In this document: in pieces, positions 1 through 8,344 of the stretch | Layout: every line of letters begins with the position of its first letter | Numbering within the stretch: position 1 is the stretch's first letter | Assembly (NCBI GenBank): GCA_964601505.1 | Contig: CAZRNR010000004.1 | Location: 1-64,000 of the forward strand | DNA from: DRWZ01 sp964601505 | GTDB lineage: Bacteria; Calescibacteriota; Calescibacteriia; Calescibacteriales; Calescibacteriaceae | Direction: 5' to 3' | DNA: 64,000 bases | Notes under the pieces: generated by a model | Seen by the model: only the letters and a program-made list of their open reading frames with translations | What the model was told of the DNA's origin: nothing | Database searches by the model: none | Position numbers and translations under genes: made by a program

Positions 1-2
1 AC

Positions 3-299
3 ATAACAAAGCTTTGGGGGTATAAGGAAGGGAGGGAAGCTGGACTGAAGGAAGGGAGGGAAGCTGGACTGAGGGAAGGGAAAGAAGCTGGAATGAAGGA
101 AGGGAAGGAGATAGGATTGAGAGAGGGCCTATACAGTGCGATAGCATTAGATCTTGAGTTAAGATTTGGAAAGAAGGGTTTGGGGCTTATGAAGAAAATA
201 AGAGAGATTTCAGATATAGATAGACTCAAGGAACTGAAGAAGGAGATAATCAAAGCAAAGAGTTTGAAGGAGTTCTCAAAAAGAATTAAGGAAATCTAA
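3..299 (+). CDS. C-terminal part of an Rpn-type PD-(D/E)XK nuclease/putative transposase (5' end outside window)
   Basis: The frame is open from the window edge to a TAA at 297-299, so this is the 3' end of a larger gene, not a 68-residue protein starting at the ATG at 93. It begins with four 8-residue repeats of the type KEGREAGL, followed by LYSAIALDLELRFGKKGLGL and a helical tail with LMKKIREISDIDRLK. This tail, a repeat of charged/Gly octads followed by a helical 'LELRFG..G' module, is the usual C-terminus of the Rpn (recombination-promoting nuclease) / PD-(D/E)XK transposase-like family that is common in thermophiles. The nuclease core is not in the window, so activity cannot be judged. 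A decayed relative of the same tail lies at 14578-14752. Confidence 0.72.
   Translation: MTKLWGYKEGREAGLKEGREAGLREGKEAGMKEGKEIGLREGLYSAIALDLELRFGKKGLGLMKKIREISDIDRLKELKKEIIKAKSLKEFSKRIKEI
24..119 (+). repeat. Four tandem 24-bp repeats inside the Rpn-type gene
   Basis: Units at 24-47 and 48-71 are identical; 72-95 and 96-119 are degenerate copies. The unit is exactly eight codons and encodes [KR]EG[RK]E[AI]G[LM], so copy-number change would keep the frame. The purine-rich repeat forms the linker between the nuclease core and the C-terminal helices in this family. Confidence 0.9.
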
Positions 300-312
300 A
301 GCTGGAGTTCAG

Positions 313-425
313 ATTATCTCAATAAAGCAATGTTGCATTCATCAGAAATCATTGAAGTTTTTGACATCTCAAGGAAATGATGCCCACCGGGGAAAATATT
401 TTCTGAATGCTTTGTTGTATCCATA
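313..425 (+). repeat. Dispersed intergenic repeat, copy 1 (3' flank of the Rpn-type gene)
   Basis: The 300-546 gap holds no gene. Four short blocks occur in the same order here and, inverted, at 44539-44719: ATTATCTCA; TGTTGC(A/G)TTCATCA followed by a near-identical stretch; TCAAGG(G)AAAT(G/A)AT; and a terminal TTGTTGTATCCATA. The spacing between blocks differs by tens of bases, so these look like two diverged copies of one element. It starts directly after the Rpn stop, so it may be the 3' flank of that element. No terminal inverted repeats are visible. Confidence 0.45.
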
Positions 426-546
426 TCAAACCAAAAAATGGATGGTGTCAGACTTTACCCAATCACCAAAATTTTTAATAGACTCTGAGGTATGAAAAGT
501 AAAATCGTAGTATTTTGAATATGATTGCAACAGAGCAAAGGTTTTA

Positions 547-2154
547 CTACCTTATACTCTTTATCATATTTCTGAATTTTTCATTTTTTCTTATATCCTC
601 TATGAGTTTGTAAAGGTCTGCAAGCTTTGGAACAACTCCTTTTTTGAACACTATCCTTTGTGCAAGTGCGAATAATTCATATTTTTCCTTTGAGTACGGG
701 TATGCCCATGGTTTGTTTTTGATTGGTATTTGTTCAAGATTTATATGTTGAGGATAAAGGAACTCTCTGAAACCATCATCTGAATGTGAGCGGCCTATTC
801 CACTTTCTTTCATTCCTTGCCATGGCGTGTCCGTGATGCCATAAGATGTTGCGTGATCATTTATCATAACAGATCCTGCTTCTATCTTTCTGGCTATCAT
901 CTCTCCCCTCTTGAGGTCTCTTGTCCATACAGAAGCAGTGAGCCCATACTTTGTATCATTGGCAAGCCTTACAGCCTCTTCCTCATCCTTAAAGGTCATT
1001 ATTGGCAATGTTGGACCAAAAGTCTCTTCCTTAATACACACCATAGAGTGATCAACATTTGTAAGAACAGTTGGAGGATAAAAGTATCCAGGAAGGTCTT
1101 CAATCCTCGCTCCTCCTGTTAGGATTTTTGCTCCTCTGTTAACGGCGTCAAGAACATGCTCAGAAACTGTCTTAAGTTGAGATTCATTCACAAGGGGTCC
1201 CATGTCTGTTGATGGATCAAGACCATTACCAACCCTTATCTTCTTAGTTTTCTCTAAAACAAGGTCAATAAAGTCTTTTGCTATTTTCTCATGGACATAC
1301 AATCTTTCAACAGATGCGCAGACTTGGCCGGCATTTGTAAAAGCCCCCCAAACAGCCGCAGACGAAGAAGATTCCAAATCAGCATCCTCGAGCACGACCA
1401 TCGGGTCCTTACCACCGAGCTCAGCAACAACAGGAATTATGTTGTCTGCACATCTCTTAATTATGCGCTTTCCGACATCTGTTGAACCAGTGAATATAAC
1501 CTTTCTTACTGGAGGAGCACAGAGATATCTTTCTGCAAGTGCTCCACGGGTTATAGTAATCTCAAAAACTCCAGATGGTAATTCAGCTCTATCAAAAATA
1601 TCCTTTATCTTAAGACCAATAAGAGGAGTATCCGAAGCAGGTTTAAAGACAACAGTATTCCCAGCCAGAAGCGCAAAGACGATCCCGGACATAGGGATGG
1701 CAAACGGGTAATTCCAAGGAGAAATCACTGCCACAACGCCCAAGGGACGAGGAACTATCTTTGACCTTTTCACAAATTTAAAGAGATGTAGAGGTATCTC
1801 ATACTCCTGAATAAGCTTCTTTCCTCTACTCCCATAAAAAGATATTATATCTACAGCAACCATAATATCCGCCGTTATTGCTTCAACAAGTGGTTTCCCC
1901 TGTTCCTTTGAAATCAAGGTGGCTATCTCATCTATTTCATCAAGTATAATCTGGCCTGCTCTTGATATTAACTCTGCTCTCTGTTCATAATCAAGTTGAG
2001 ACCAATTGGGGAAAGCCCTATAAGCTCTTTCAACTTTTTTCCTGACCTCAGATTCATCATCAAGAGGGATCTTATCAAGAATTTCAAGGGTCGCAGGATT
2101 TACATCCACTATATAGTTCTTCCCATTTATCTCTTCAATTTTCAAAAGACTCAT
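547..2154 (-). CDS. NAD(P)-dependent aldehyde dehydrogenase
   Basis: A 535-residue member of the aldehyde dehydrogenase superfamily, oxidising an aldehyde to a carboxylate with NAD(P). The catalytic set is complete: Asn148 in PWNYP, the Rossmann segment FTGST at 221-225, general base Glu245 in AELGGKDP, and nucleophile Cys279 in NAGQVCAS. The start is fixed by a strong ribosome site (AAGGAGG) about 9 bases upstream. About 60 residues after the catalytic domain (with NKPWAYPYSKEKYELF) resemble the C-terminal tail of succinate-semialdehyde/long-chain aldehyde dehydrogenase relatives. The substrate cannot be assigned from sequence. It is divergent from lipA and monocistronic here. Confidence 0.92.
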   Translation of the reverse strand: MSLLKIEEINGKNYIVDVNPATLEILDKIPLDDESEVRKKVERAYRAFPNWSQLDYEQRAELISRAGQIILDEIDEIATLISKEQGKPLVEAITADIMVAVDIISFYGSRGKKLIQEYEIPLHLFKFVKRSKIVPRPLGVVAVISPWNYPFAIPMSGIVFALLAGNTVVFKPASDTPLIGLKIKDIFDRAELPSGVFEITITRGALAERYLCAPPVRKVIFTGSTDVGKRIIKRCADNIIPVVAELGGKDPMVVLEDADLESSSSAAVWGAFTNAGQVCASVERLYVHEKIAKDFIDLVLEKTKKIRVGNGLDPSTDMGPLVNESQLKTVSEHVLDAVNRGAKILTGGARIEDLPGYFYPPTVLTNVDHSMVCIKEETFGPTLPIMTFKDEEEAVRLANDTKYGLTASVWTRDLKRGEMIARKIEAGSVMINDHATSYGITDTPWQGMKESGIGRSHSDDGFREFLYPQHINLEQIPIKNKPWAYPYSKEKYELFALAQRIVFKKGVVPKLADLYKLIEDIRKNEKFRNMIKSIR

Positions 2155-2331
2155 TATTCTTTCACCTCCTTACCTGAAATATAGAGAGTTTCAAAAACCT
2201 TTATAAAGATTTCACAAAATATTCTGGAACTGCTAAAAAATAACTTCAACGATCTGGCAGATCTTCCCGAAAAAACATCTTCTCAAGCAACGGAATTTCT
2301 AAATTTTTTCAGGATAAACAAGAATAAGAAG

Positions 2332-3204
2332 ATGACGATAGCGGGTCAATTTAAACCGAAAATCAACATAAAGAGAACACATAAGATAAAAGAGATTCTG
2401 AGAAAATACAATCTTTTTACAGTTTGCGAGGAGTCCTTTTGTCCAAACATATCGGAATGTTTTGGAGATTCTAACACAGCAACATTTTTATTACTTGGAA
2501 AGTATTGCACGAGGCACTGCTCTTTTTGTGGGATAAGCACTTTGAAAAATCCTCCATTACCTGATCCGAAAGAGCCAGAGAACCTAAAAAACGCTGTTAT
2601 AGAGATGGGACTAAAATTTGCGGTCTTAACCGCTGTAAATAGAGATGATCTCAATGATTTTGGAGCATCACACTTAGCCGCGTGCATAAAAGAAGTAAAA
2701 AAAACAGGATGCAAAACAGAAATACTATCTCCAGACATGAACTATCAGAAGGACAAAATAGATTTAATACTTGAATCAAAACCAGATGTTTTTTCACATA
2801 ACATAGAAACAGTTGAAAGGCTGTATCCATTTGTCAGACCAAGAGGAGATTTTAGAAAATCTCTTGAAATTTTGAGATATGCCAAAGCTAAGGGTTTCAT
2901 AACCAAAACCTCATTAATCGTAGGACTCGGAGAAAGATATGATGAAATCCTTGACACATTAAAAGTAATAAAACAAGAATCTGATTGCGATATAATAACT
3001 GTAGGTCAATATTTCCAACCGACCAAAACTAGAAACCAAAGTGTAAAAAACAATTTTAATAGATGGAAGGAAATAGAAGAGTTCTGCATGAGCATGGGAG
3101 TATTGTGTTTTGCTGGGCCAAATGTGAGAAGTTCGTACCTTGCACACAAAGTTTTTGAAAAATATTTGGAAAGCTATGAAACCTTTGGCAATCTTGTAAG
3201 ATAG
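2332..3204 (+). CDS. lipA: Lipoyl synthase (radical SAM)
   Basis: Inserts two sulfurs into protein-bound octanoyl groups to make lipoate. Both iron-sulfur motifs are present: the auxiliary-cluster cysteines Cys32, Cys37 and Cys43 (CEESFCPNISEC), and the radical SAM CX3CX2C at Cys59, Cys63 and Cys66 (CTRHCSFC). The conserved C-terminal RSSYLA (266-271) supplies the serine ligand of the auxiliary cluster. Length 290 is normal. The ATG at 2332 has only a weak ribosome site, and the frame stays open upstream to 2185 without another ATG, so a longer product from a rare start codon is possible. The 3' end overlaps convergent radA by 31 bases. No lipB or lipoate-ligase gene is in the window. Confidence 0.95.
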   Translation: MTIAGQFKPKINIKRTHKIKEILRKYNLFTVCEESFCPNISECFGDSNTATFLLLGKYCTRHCSFCGISTLKNPPLPDPKEPENLKNAVIEMGLKFAVLTAVNRDDLNDFGASHLAACIKEVKKTGCKTEILSPDMNYQKDKIDLILESKPDVFSHNIETVERLYPFVRPRGDFRKSLEILRYAKAKGFITKTSLIVGLGERYDEILDTLKVIKQESDCDIITVGQYFQPTKTRNQSVKNNFNRWKEIEEFCMSMGVLCFAGPNVRSSYLAHKVFEKYLESYETFGNLVR

Positions 3205-4502
3205 GAACAAAAATCCTTGAGACTGAAAAAAGATCTGACAGAACTCAGGTTTGTCTTACCTGTGATTATCTCTTCTGGATTTAATTTTATTGCTTCAAGC
3301 ATTTTTTGTTCAGCAAACCCGGAATCCCTTATTTCTCCAAGAAGTCCAACCTCTCCAAAGAATATTCTTTTTCCAAGTGGTATTCCGTAGTAAGAACTTA
3401 TAACAGATGCGGCAACAGCAAGGTCAACTGACACATCAGAAACCTTGACTCCCCCAGCTATATTCACAATCACATCCTTATCATAAAGAGTAAGACCGAC
3501 TATCTTTTCTAAAACAGCAACTATATTGTTCAGCCTTAGTATATCATATCCCTGGGACGATCTGCGTGGGACCGGAAAGTGAGTTTTAGAAACTATAGAT
3601 TGAACCTCAACAATATAAAATTTACTACCTTCCATAACACAAGACAAAGCTGCACCTGGTATCTTTAAGACATCCATATCAAAGAGGTTTGGATTTTGCA
3701 CCTCTTTCAATCCAGATTCTGACATAAGGAAAAATCCAATCTCACCTGTTGAACCGAACCTATTTTTAGTAGCTCTAAGAACCCTCCACATACCTTCCGC
3801 TTCAAGATAAAGGACAACATCAACTATATGCTCAAGAGCTTTTGGACCTGCTATTATTCCTTCTTTCGTAACATGCCCAACTATTATAACAGATACTTTT
3901 TTCGCCCTTGAGAATTTCTGTGAATCCATAGCAATCTGTCTGACCTGAGATATTGTTCCTGGAGCAGAATCAAGCTCGTCTGAATAAAAACTTTGTACGG
4001 AATCAATAACAATAACAGAATTATCCTGTATAATTTTTGCTGATTCTTCAAAAGCCTTGTTTATATTATCTTCAAAGTATATATATAGGTTCTTGCTAAC
4101 ATTACCTTTCAATCTTCTTAAGCGAGAAACAATCTGTAGCGGGGATTCTTCAGAAGACACATAAACCACCTTGTTTTCTCTAGATATTCCCGATGCGACT
4201 TGCAATATTAAAGTAGATTTTCCAACTCCAGGTTCTCCCCCAATCAAAATGACCGAACCCGAAACTATCCCACCGCCCAAAACTCTATCAAATTCAGAAA
4301 TACCAGACCTTATACGCGTCTCGGTAGGTAATAAAGCTATCTGGTCAGCAGGCAGAGGTTTGCCTTCATCTTGAAATAACCTCTTTATCTTTTTCTTTCC
4401 AGTTTCTAACTCCTCGGAAATCGTGTTCCAGCTGTTGCAAGATGGACATTTACCTAGCCATCGCGGTGAAGTAAAACCACAACTCTGACACACATATCTC
4501 AT
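3174..4502 (-). CDS. radA: DNA repair protein RadA/Sms
   Basis: A RecA-like ATPase and branch-migration helicase of recombinational repair. From the ATG at 4502 the protein opens with the family's N-terminal C4 zinc finger (Cys5, Cys8, Cys19, Cys22 in MRYVCQSCGFTSPRWLGKC). This is followed by Walker A GEPGVGKST (89-97), Walker B VIVIDS (163-168), the RadA-specific KNRFG motif (246-250) and a Lon-like C-terminal domain. The frame extends upstream to a TTG at 4538, but the zinc-finger family normally starts at the Met chosen here. Convergent 31-base overlap with lipA. Confidence 0.95.
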   Translation of the reverse strand: MRYVCQSCGFTSPRWLGKCPSCNSWNTISEELETGKKKIKRLFQDEGKPLPADQIALLPTETRIRSGISEFDRVLGGGIVSGSVILIGGEPGVGKSTLILQVASGISRENKVVYVSSEESPLQIVSRLRRLKGNVSKNLYIYFEDNINKAFEESAKIIQDNSVIVIDSVQSFYSDELDSAPGTISQVRQIAMDSQKFSRAKKVSVIIVGHVTKEGIIAGPKALEHIVDVVLYLEAEGMWRVLRATKNRFGSTGEIGFFLMSESGLKEVQNPNLFDMDVLKIPGAALSCVMEGSKFYIVEVQSIVSKTHFPVPRRSSQGYDILRLNNIVAVLEKIVGLTLYDKDVIVNIAGGVKVSDVSVDLAVAASVISSYYGIPLGKRIFFGEVGLLGEIRDSGFAEQKMLEAIKLNPEEIITGKTNLSSVRSFFSLKDFCSYLTRLPKVS

Positions 4503-4575
4503 ACAGAGAAACTTTAGATACACATAAGAAAATTTCAAACCTTTCGGGATCAGAGATTATGCAACAAATTTTATG

Positions 4576-4797
4576 TTAATTGATTAAGTGAACTACTCCA
4601 TCTTATAGAAGATGGAACTTCCCGCTTCATAGAGGTTTTTCACCTCTCCACAGTTCGGGCCGCCCCAGCCCTACCATCCTTGATGAACCCAAAACCTTTG
4701 GTTACCAGGATTATATATAATTATATTCCGAAACTGACTCAAGTATTTGCAATTCATCTCCACCCTGTAGAGGATGGAGACTTCTTGCAAGTTTCAG
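4576..4797 (+). mobile_element. IS200/IS605-type remnant: hairpin-rich end with no transposase
   Basis: Three stem-loops occur in about 200 non-coding bases: CCATCTT/AAGATGG (4598-4615), AGAGGT/ACCTCT (4631-4647) and CTCCA/TGGAG with inner CCT/AGG (4758-4779). The first and third are each followed by a related motif (ACTTCCCGC, ACTTCTTGC), and the second is followed by GTTCGGGCCGCCCCAGCCC. A hairpin plus 'cTTCCCGCTTCAT' and 'GTTCGGGC..CCCCAGCCC' is the pattern I associate with the 3' end of IS605-family tnpB units and their guide-RNA scaffold. No tnpA or tnpB reading frame remains, so this is a relic or a non-autonomous derivative. Family assignment is from remembered motif patterns. Confidence 0.55.
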
Positions 4798-4828
4798 GTT
4801 AAATTTATTCATGTTTCTTCGCGGCAAA

Positions 4829-5464
4829 CTACGGGCAAAGATAAGTTTTTAACCATATCCCATTTTTCATAACGAACTGAACTCTCTTATGTAGCCTAAA
4901 CAAAGTATATATAAGGAAATCAAATTCTTCTGGAATAACATAAAATCCCTTCCACCATGGTGGGCGAGGAACTTCCTGACCTTTGAACTTTTCCAAGAAT
5001 TCATAAAATCTCTTCTTGAGAACTTCATAAGATTCAACCGGAGAACTTTGATCAGAAGCCCATGCAGATATTTGTGATAATCTAGGGCGAGTTCTAAAAT
5101 ATTCATCGGCCTCACTGTCAGAGAGAAGATTAGCCCTACCTATAACCCTCACCTGTCTCCCAGAAAACAACCAGAAAAAGCATATTGAAACATATGGATT
5201 AACAAATATCTCCTTTGATTTATTTGAATTCAAATTTGTATAAAATACAAAACCTTTATCTCTACTTACATCCTTTATAAGAACATACCTTGATGAAGGT
5301 TTTTGATCTGCTCTGACCGTTGAAAGAACTGCAGCATTCGCTAGATTATCTCTTATCTCAGCTTGCTTATACCAATCAAAAAACACCTCAAAAGGATCTA
5401 AAGCCCTATCAAGAATATCATCCGACGGAAAAGAAATCTCATCCTCAAAGTCTAAATCCGACAT
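4829..5464 (-). CDS. pdxH: Pyridoxamine/pyridoxine 5'-phosphate oxidase
   Basis: An FMN enzyme that oxidises pyridoxine/pyridoxamine 5'-phosphate to pyridoxal 5'-phosphate. Visible family motifs are SSRYVLIKD and FVFYTNLNSNKSKEI (FMN and phosphate binding), RPRLSQISAWASDQSS (usually R-x-x-s-q-I-g-A-w-A-S-x-Q-S), and the C-terminal PRPPWWKGFYVIPEEFDF. The C-terminal R-L-H is retained (RLHKRVQFV) although the usual D-R is K-R. Length 211 is normal. Together with pdxA at 23031-24269 it points to the deoxyxylulose-phosphate-dependent B6 route. Confidence 0.93.
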   Translation of the reverse strand: MSDLDFEDEISFPSDDILDRALDPFEVFFDWYKQAEIRDNLANAAVLSTVRADQKPSSRYVLIKDVSRDKGFVFYTNLNSNKSKEIFVNPYVSICFFWLFSGRQVRVIGRANLLSDSEADEYFRTRPRLSQISAWASDQSSPVESYEVLKKRFYEFLEKFKGQEVPRPPWWKGFYVIPEEFDFLIYTLFRLHKRVQFVMKNGIWLKTYLCP

Positions 5465-5853
5465 ATCACCAATTTATTAAAATATGAAAGATCCGTTTTC
5501 AAAAATTTTTGTTTCTTTTCAAAGATACGAGCCGTCTTGATAAAATCTCAAATATCTTGAGAACATTAATCTAGAAGCTCTAAGATTCAAAGGTTATTTT
5601 CGTCAGATTGCATCATAGGAACAACATCTTTCGTAAGCTTACATAAATCCAAAGAAGCTTGATGGTAATGGAAATCATAGAAACCCAATATGAGTACAAA
5701 ATCTGGAAACCTATCTGCACCAAAGATGCTCCAAAACCTTCATTAAGGAGATTTATAAAAAATTCAATAATCAAACAACAAATATTTAACTTTTAACGAG
5801 TGCTTTACTTCTCCAATAGCAAATCATAAAATCACAACAGAAAAACATAATAA
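5465..5853. other. 389-bp intergenic gap, nothing convincing
   Basis: AT-rich region between pdxH and fliS. It holds one short plus-strand frame (5662-5796, 44 codons starting MVMEIIETQYEYK) without a ribosome site or recognisable family. No hairpin with a T-run, tRNA or promoter match was seen. Confidence 0.5.
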
Positions 5854-6333
5854 TTACCTTGATTTAGTCTTAACTTTTCTCCATGCTTCCTCAAGCTCGT
5901 TTATATAACCTATAACTTTTTCAAGAGTCTGTATATCCTTCTTTATGTCAGCTTCAGTTATTTTCTGAGTTATCAGAAGATATGAACTTATAAGCTGTTT
6001 TCCAACTTCATTCGGTTCCGTTGTAGCCATAAGCAAATCAAAAACCTTCATAGCTTTTGATATTCCTTCATATTTCAATTCATAGTTTTTTGTTGAAATC
6101 CCTTCTATTGCCTTCCTCAAGGAATCTTTCGCTATCCCATAGCACATAAGAAGGAGTGTCACGGGATCCGCCGTTTTAAGCGAATCCATTGCAAACTTTT
6201 CAGATACATTCTTACCTGTAGAAAAATCTGGTTTTACAGAATCTTTACGGTCCTCCTCTGATACATTTTCTTCTTTATCTTCTTCAACTATCTCTATATT
6301 CCTTATGTATGTATCTTCTAATATCCTTCTCAT
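5854..6333 (-). CDS. fliS: FliS-like flagellar export chaperone
   Basis: FliS binds unpolymerised flagellin in the cytoplasm and hands it to the export apparatus. The C-terminal 110 residues fit the family's helical bundle: LKTADPVTLLLMCYGIAKDSLRKAIE, then EPNEVGKQLISSYLLITQKI, and the terminal ELEEAWRKVK. The N-terminal 45 residues are a charged, probably disordered extension rich in Glu/Asp/Lys, not typical of FliS. The ATG at 6333 is preferred over the overlapping TTG at 6336. It lies 47 bases downstream of flaG on the same strand, so the two are probably co-transcribed from the sigma-28-like promoter at 6840-6866. Confidence 0.78.
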   Translation of the reverse strand: MRRILEDTYIRNIEIVEEDKEENVSEEDRKDSVKPDFSTGKNVSEKFAMDSLKTADPVTLLLMCYGIAKDSLRKAIEGISTKNYELKYEGISKAMKVFDLLMATTEPNEVGKQLISSYLLITQKITEADIKKDIQTLEKVIGYINELEEAWRKVKTKSR

Positions 6334-6380
6334 CAATTTCTAATTTTTTCGTCTCACTATGTTTATTTTTTAGCCCCGTT

Positions 6381-6770
6381 TTAAACCTTACTGTTTAAAA
6401 GCAAATCTGTAAGCACATCAAAAAATAACCTTATTCTGTTTACAAGCTCCGCTATCTGTTCTGAAGGAAAAACCTTTATAACCTTACCTGATACATCCTT
6501 AACCCTTACTATAGGAAAATCTCCAATCTTATCAAAAGAGAAGAAAATACCGATATCCCGAAGCTTCGGAGAAACATCTTCTATAAGTTTTTTAAGGTCC
6601 TCATAGTCCATAACACTCGGAATATTCTTATTGAAATCACGAATTTGATCAACAACTTCTCTCACTTTAACTTCAGACTCTGGTTGATCACCTAACCGGC
6701 CAAGCACTTGTTGGCGTAAAAACTGAATTACGCTACTTTCAATTTCCTCGTTTATCTTGCTGACATCCAT
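6381..6770 (-). CDS. flaG: FlaG family flagellar protein
   Basis: The last 65 residues match the FlaG domain: DIGIFFSFDKIGDFPIVRVKD..GKVIKVFPSEQIAELVNRI, corresponding to the family's 'lrF.vde....VVkv.D..tgevIrqiP.ee' core. The first 60 residues are helical and lineage-specific. FlaG influences filament length; its exact role is unclear. A strong ribosome site (AAGGAGGTG) sits 7 bases before the ATG. Located directly upstream of fliS, as flaG often neighbours fliD/fliS. Confidence 0.75.
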   Translation of the reverse strand: MDVSKINEEIESSVIQFLRQQVLGRLGDQPESEVKVREVVDQIRDFNKNIPSVMDYEDLKKLIEDVSPKLRDIGIFFSFDKIGDFPIVRVKDVSGKVIKVFPSEQIAELVNRIRLFFDVLTDLLLNSKV

Positions 6771-6839
6771 GTCTTACACCTCCTTATTTCTACTACCTCC
6801 TTGCAAAATAAAAAATATTATCAGTAATAACAATTTAAT

Positions 6840-6866
6840 CAATCGGAAACGTTTTATAAAAGTTTA
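6840..6866 (-). promoter_or_regulatory. Sigma-28 (FliA)-type promoter candidate for flaG-fliS
   Basis: On the minus strand TAAA (6863-6866) is followed after exactly 15 bases by TCCGATTG (6840-6847). The flagellar sigma-28 consensus is TAAA-N15-GCCGATAA. The -35 and the spacing are exact, and the -10 matches 5 of 8 including CCGAT. It lies 70 bases upstream of the flaG ATG. Weaker than the fliD site at 17023-17049, but it has the same spacing and precedes flagellar genes. Confidence 0.5.
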
Positions 6867-6941
6867 GAAATAGGTGCTAATTCTCATTCAAATATTCACA
6901 CTGATTCTCCAAAATATTTTAAATATTGATTGATGTAGAAG

Positions 6942-8321
6942 ATGAGATATCTTCTTATAAATCCTGCTGATCTTGAAAGGAGGATGTTTGGTTTTCTGCA
7001 GCCTCAAGGTCTTGGATATTTAGCTACATCTTTGAGGATGAATAACTTTGAGGTTGATATAATTGATGCCGCAAAAGAGAATTTATCACCATATGAAATT
7101 GCAAGAAAAGTAAAGGAGAGGAAATATGATGTAGTAGGTTTTTATGTTTTAAGCCCCCTCATTAGATCTGTGAGAATGTATTCAGATGAGATAAAAAGAA
7201 AATCACCTAACACAATCATAGTAGCTGGCGGACCTCACCCAACATTTGAACCCGAACACACATTACGCTCCTCAAGTAGTATTGACCTTGCTTGCATAGG
7301 AGATGGCGAGGAGGCAATAACCAAGATCTCCTCAGGAATTCAAGATACCCCAAATATCGCATGGAGGCAAGACGGAAAGATAATTATAAATCACAGAACA
7401 TTCGTGGATATAAACAAATACCCTATGCCTGCCTGGGATATAATAAAGCCAGACAGCTACCCCCCACTACCTATAGGCATATTTTCTGAAAAAAAGAGAA
7501 TATGCCAAATAATCACAACACGCGGATGCCCTTACCCATGCTCATTTTGCGGAGTGCCAAACATATCCGGAAAGTCTATGCGTGTCAGAAAAATAGAATA
7601 CATACTTTCCGAAATAAACCTTCTCATATCAGAATTCGGAATTGAGGAAATTCACATAATAGATGATAATATCACAGCTGCTCCAAGAAATTGGCTTATT
7701 GAACTCCTTGAAAGCTTGGCACGGGAAAAGTTCCCTGTTAGATTTGCCCTACCATCTGGAATAAGAATAGACCTTATTGATGAACATATCTTAAACCTTA
7801 TGTGGAAAGCTAGATTTTATGCCTTCGCCATAGGTATAGAATCGTCAAATCAAAAAACACTTGATGAAATGAAAAAGAAACTGAAGATTCAAAAAGTCAT
7901 AGATAAGCTTATGGTAGCAAAAAAATATGATTTCCATATTCAAGGAAACTTCATAATAGGATATCCGACAGAAAGTATAACAGAAAATTTAAGAACCGTT
8001 CTCTTCTCGCTATCTCTGCCTATAAAGAAGGCAGGATATTTCATATTCAACCCATTCCCCGGCACAGATGAATGGGAGAAAATAAAAAAAAGATACCAAA
8101 TTGATCAGTGGGAAATGATAATCTCCAGCTTCAATCTCTATAGAATCTCAAGATTTGTAGAAAGGAAAACCTCAAGGATAGCTTTAAGGCTAATACAGGT
8201 ATTAGCATACTTTCTATTCTACATCAGACCATCGTATCTTTTCAAGAACATTAGAAAATTAAAATCTTTCCATCAGATAAAGGTGATATTTAGGATTATA
8301 TTTTCTATGATAACGGGATGA
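6942..8321 (+). CDS. B12-binding-domain radical SAM protein
   Basis: A 459-residue protein with an N-terminal cobalamin-binding Rossmann domain (LLINPA...G.GYLATSLR at 4-33, VAGGPHPTFEPE at 94-105). It also has a radical SAM core with the CX3CX2C cluster at Cys196, Cys200 and Cys203 (CPYPCSFC). The SAM-binding region continues through EEIHIIDDNITA and FAIGIESSN. A Lys/Arg-rich, partly hydrophobic C-terminal tail (about 400-459) could associate with the membrane. Relatives include methyltransferases and hopanoid/lipid or secondary-metabolite enzymes; the substrate cannot be told from sequence. The plus-strand start has only a weak ribosome site. It converges on the SGNH hydrolase gene. Confidence 0.88.
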   Translation: MRYLLINPADLERRMFGFLQPQGLGYLATSLRMNNFEVDIIDAAKENLSPYEIARKVKERKYDVVGFYVLSPLIRSVRMYSDEIKRKSPNTIIVAGGPHPTFEPEHTLRSSSSIDLACIGDGEEAITKISSGIQDTPNIAWRQDGKIIINHRTFVDINKYPMPAWDIIKPDSYPPLPIGIFSEKKRICQIITTRGCPYPCSFCGVPNISGKSMRVRKIEYILSEINLLISEFGIEEIHIIDDNITAAPRNWLIELLESLAREKFPVRFALPSGIRIDLIDEHILNLMWKARFYAFAIGIESSNQKTLDEMKKKLKIQKVIDKLMVAKKYDFHIQGNFIIGYPTESITENLRTVLFSLSLPIKKAGYFIFNPFPGTDEWEKIKKRYQIDQWEMIISSFNLYRISRFVERKTSRIALRLIQVLAYFLFYIRPSYLFKNIRKLKSFHQIKVIFRIIFSMITG

Positions 8322-8344
8322 TATAAGAAACCGAACATACACCT

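Noticed and set aside
817..1711. Three plus-strand open frames opposite the aldehyde dehydrogenase gene
   Set aside because: They are antisense to a gene with complete catalytic motifs and have no ribosome site or recognisable protein features.
5662..5796. Small plus-strand frame (44 codons) in the pdxH-fliS gap
   Set aside because: No ribosome site, no known family, and the length is expected by chance in AT-rich DNA. Kept only as a note.
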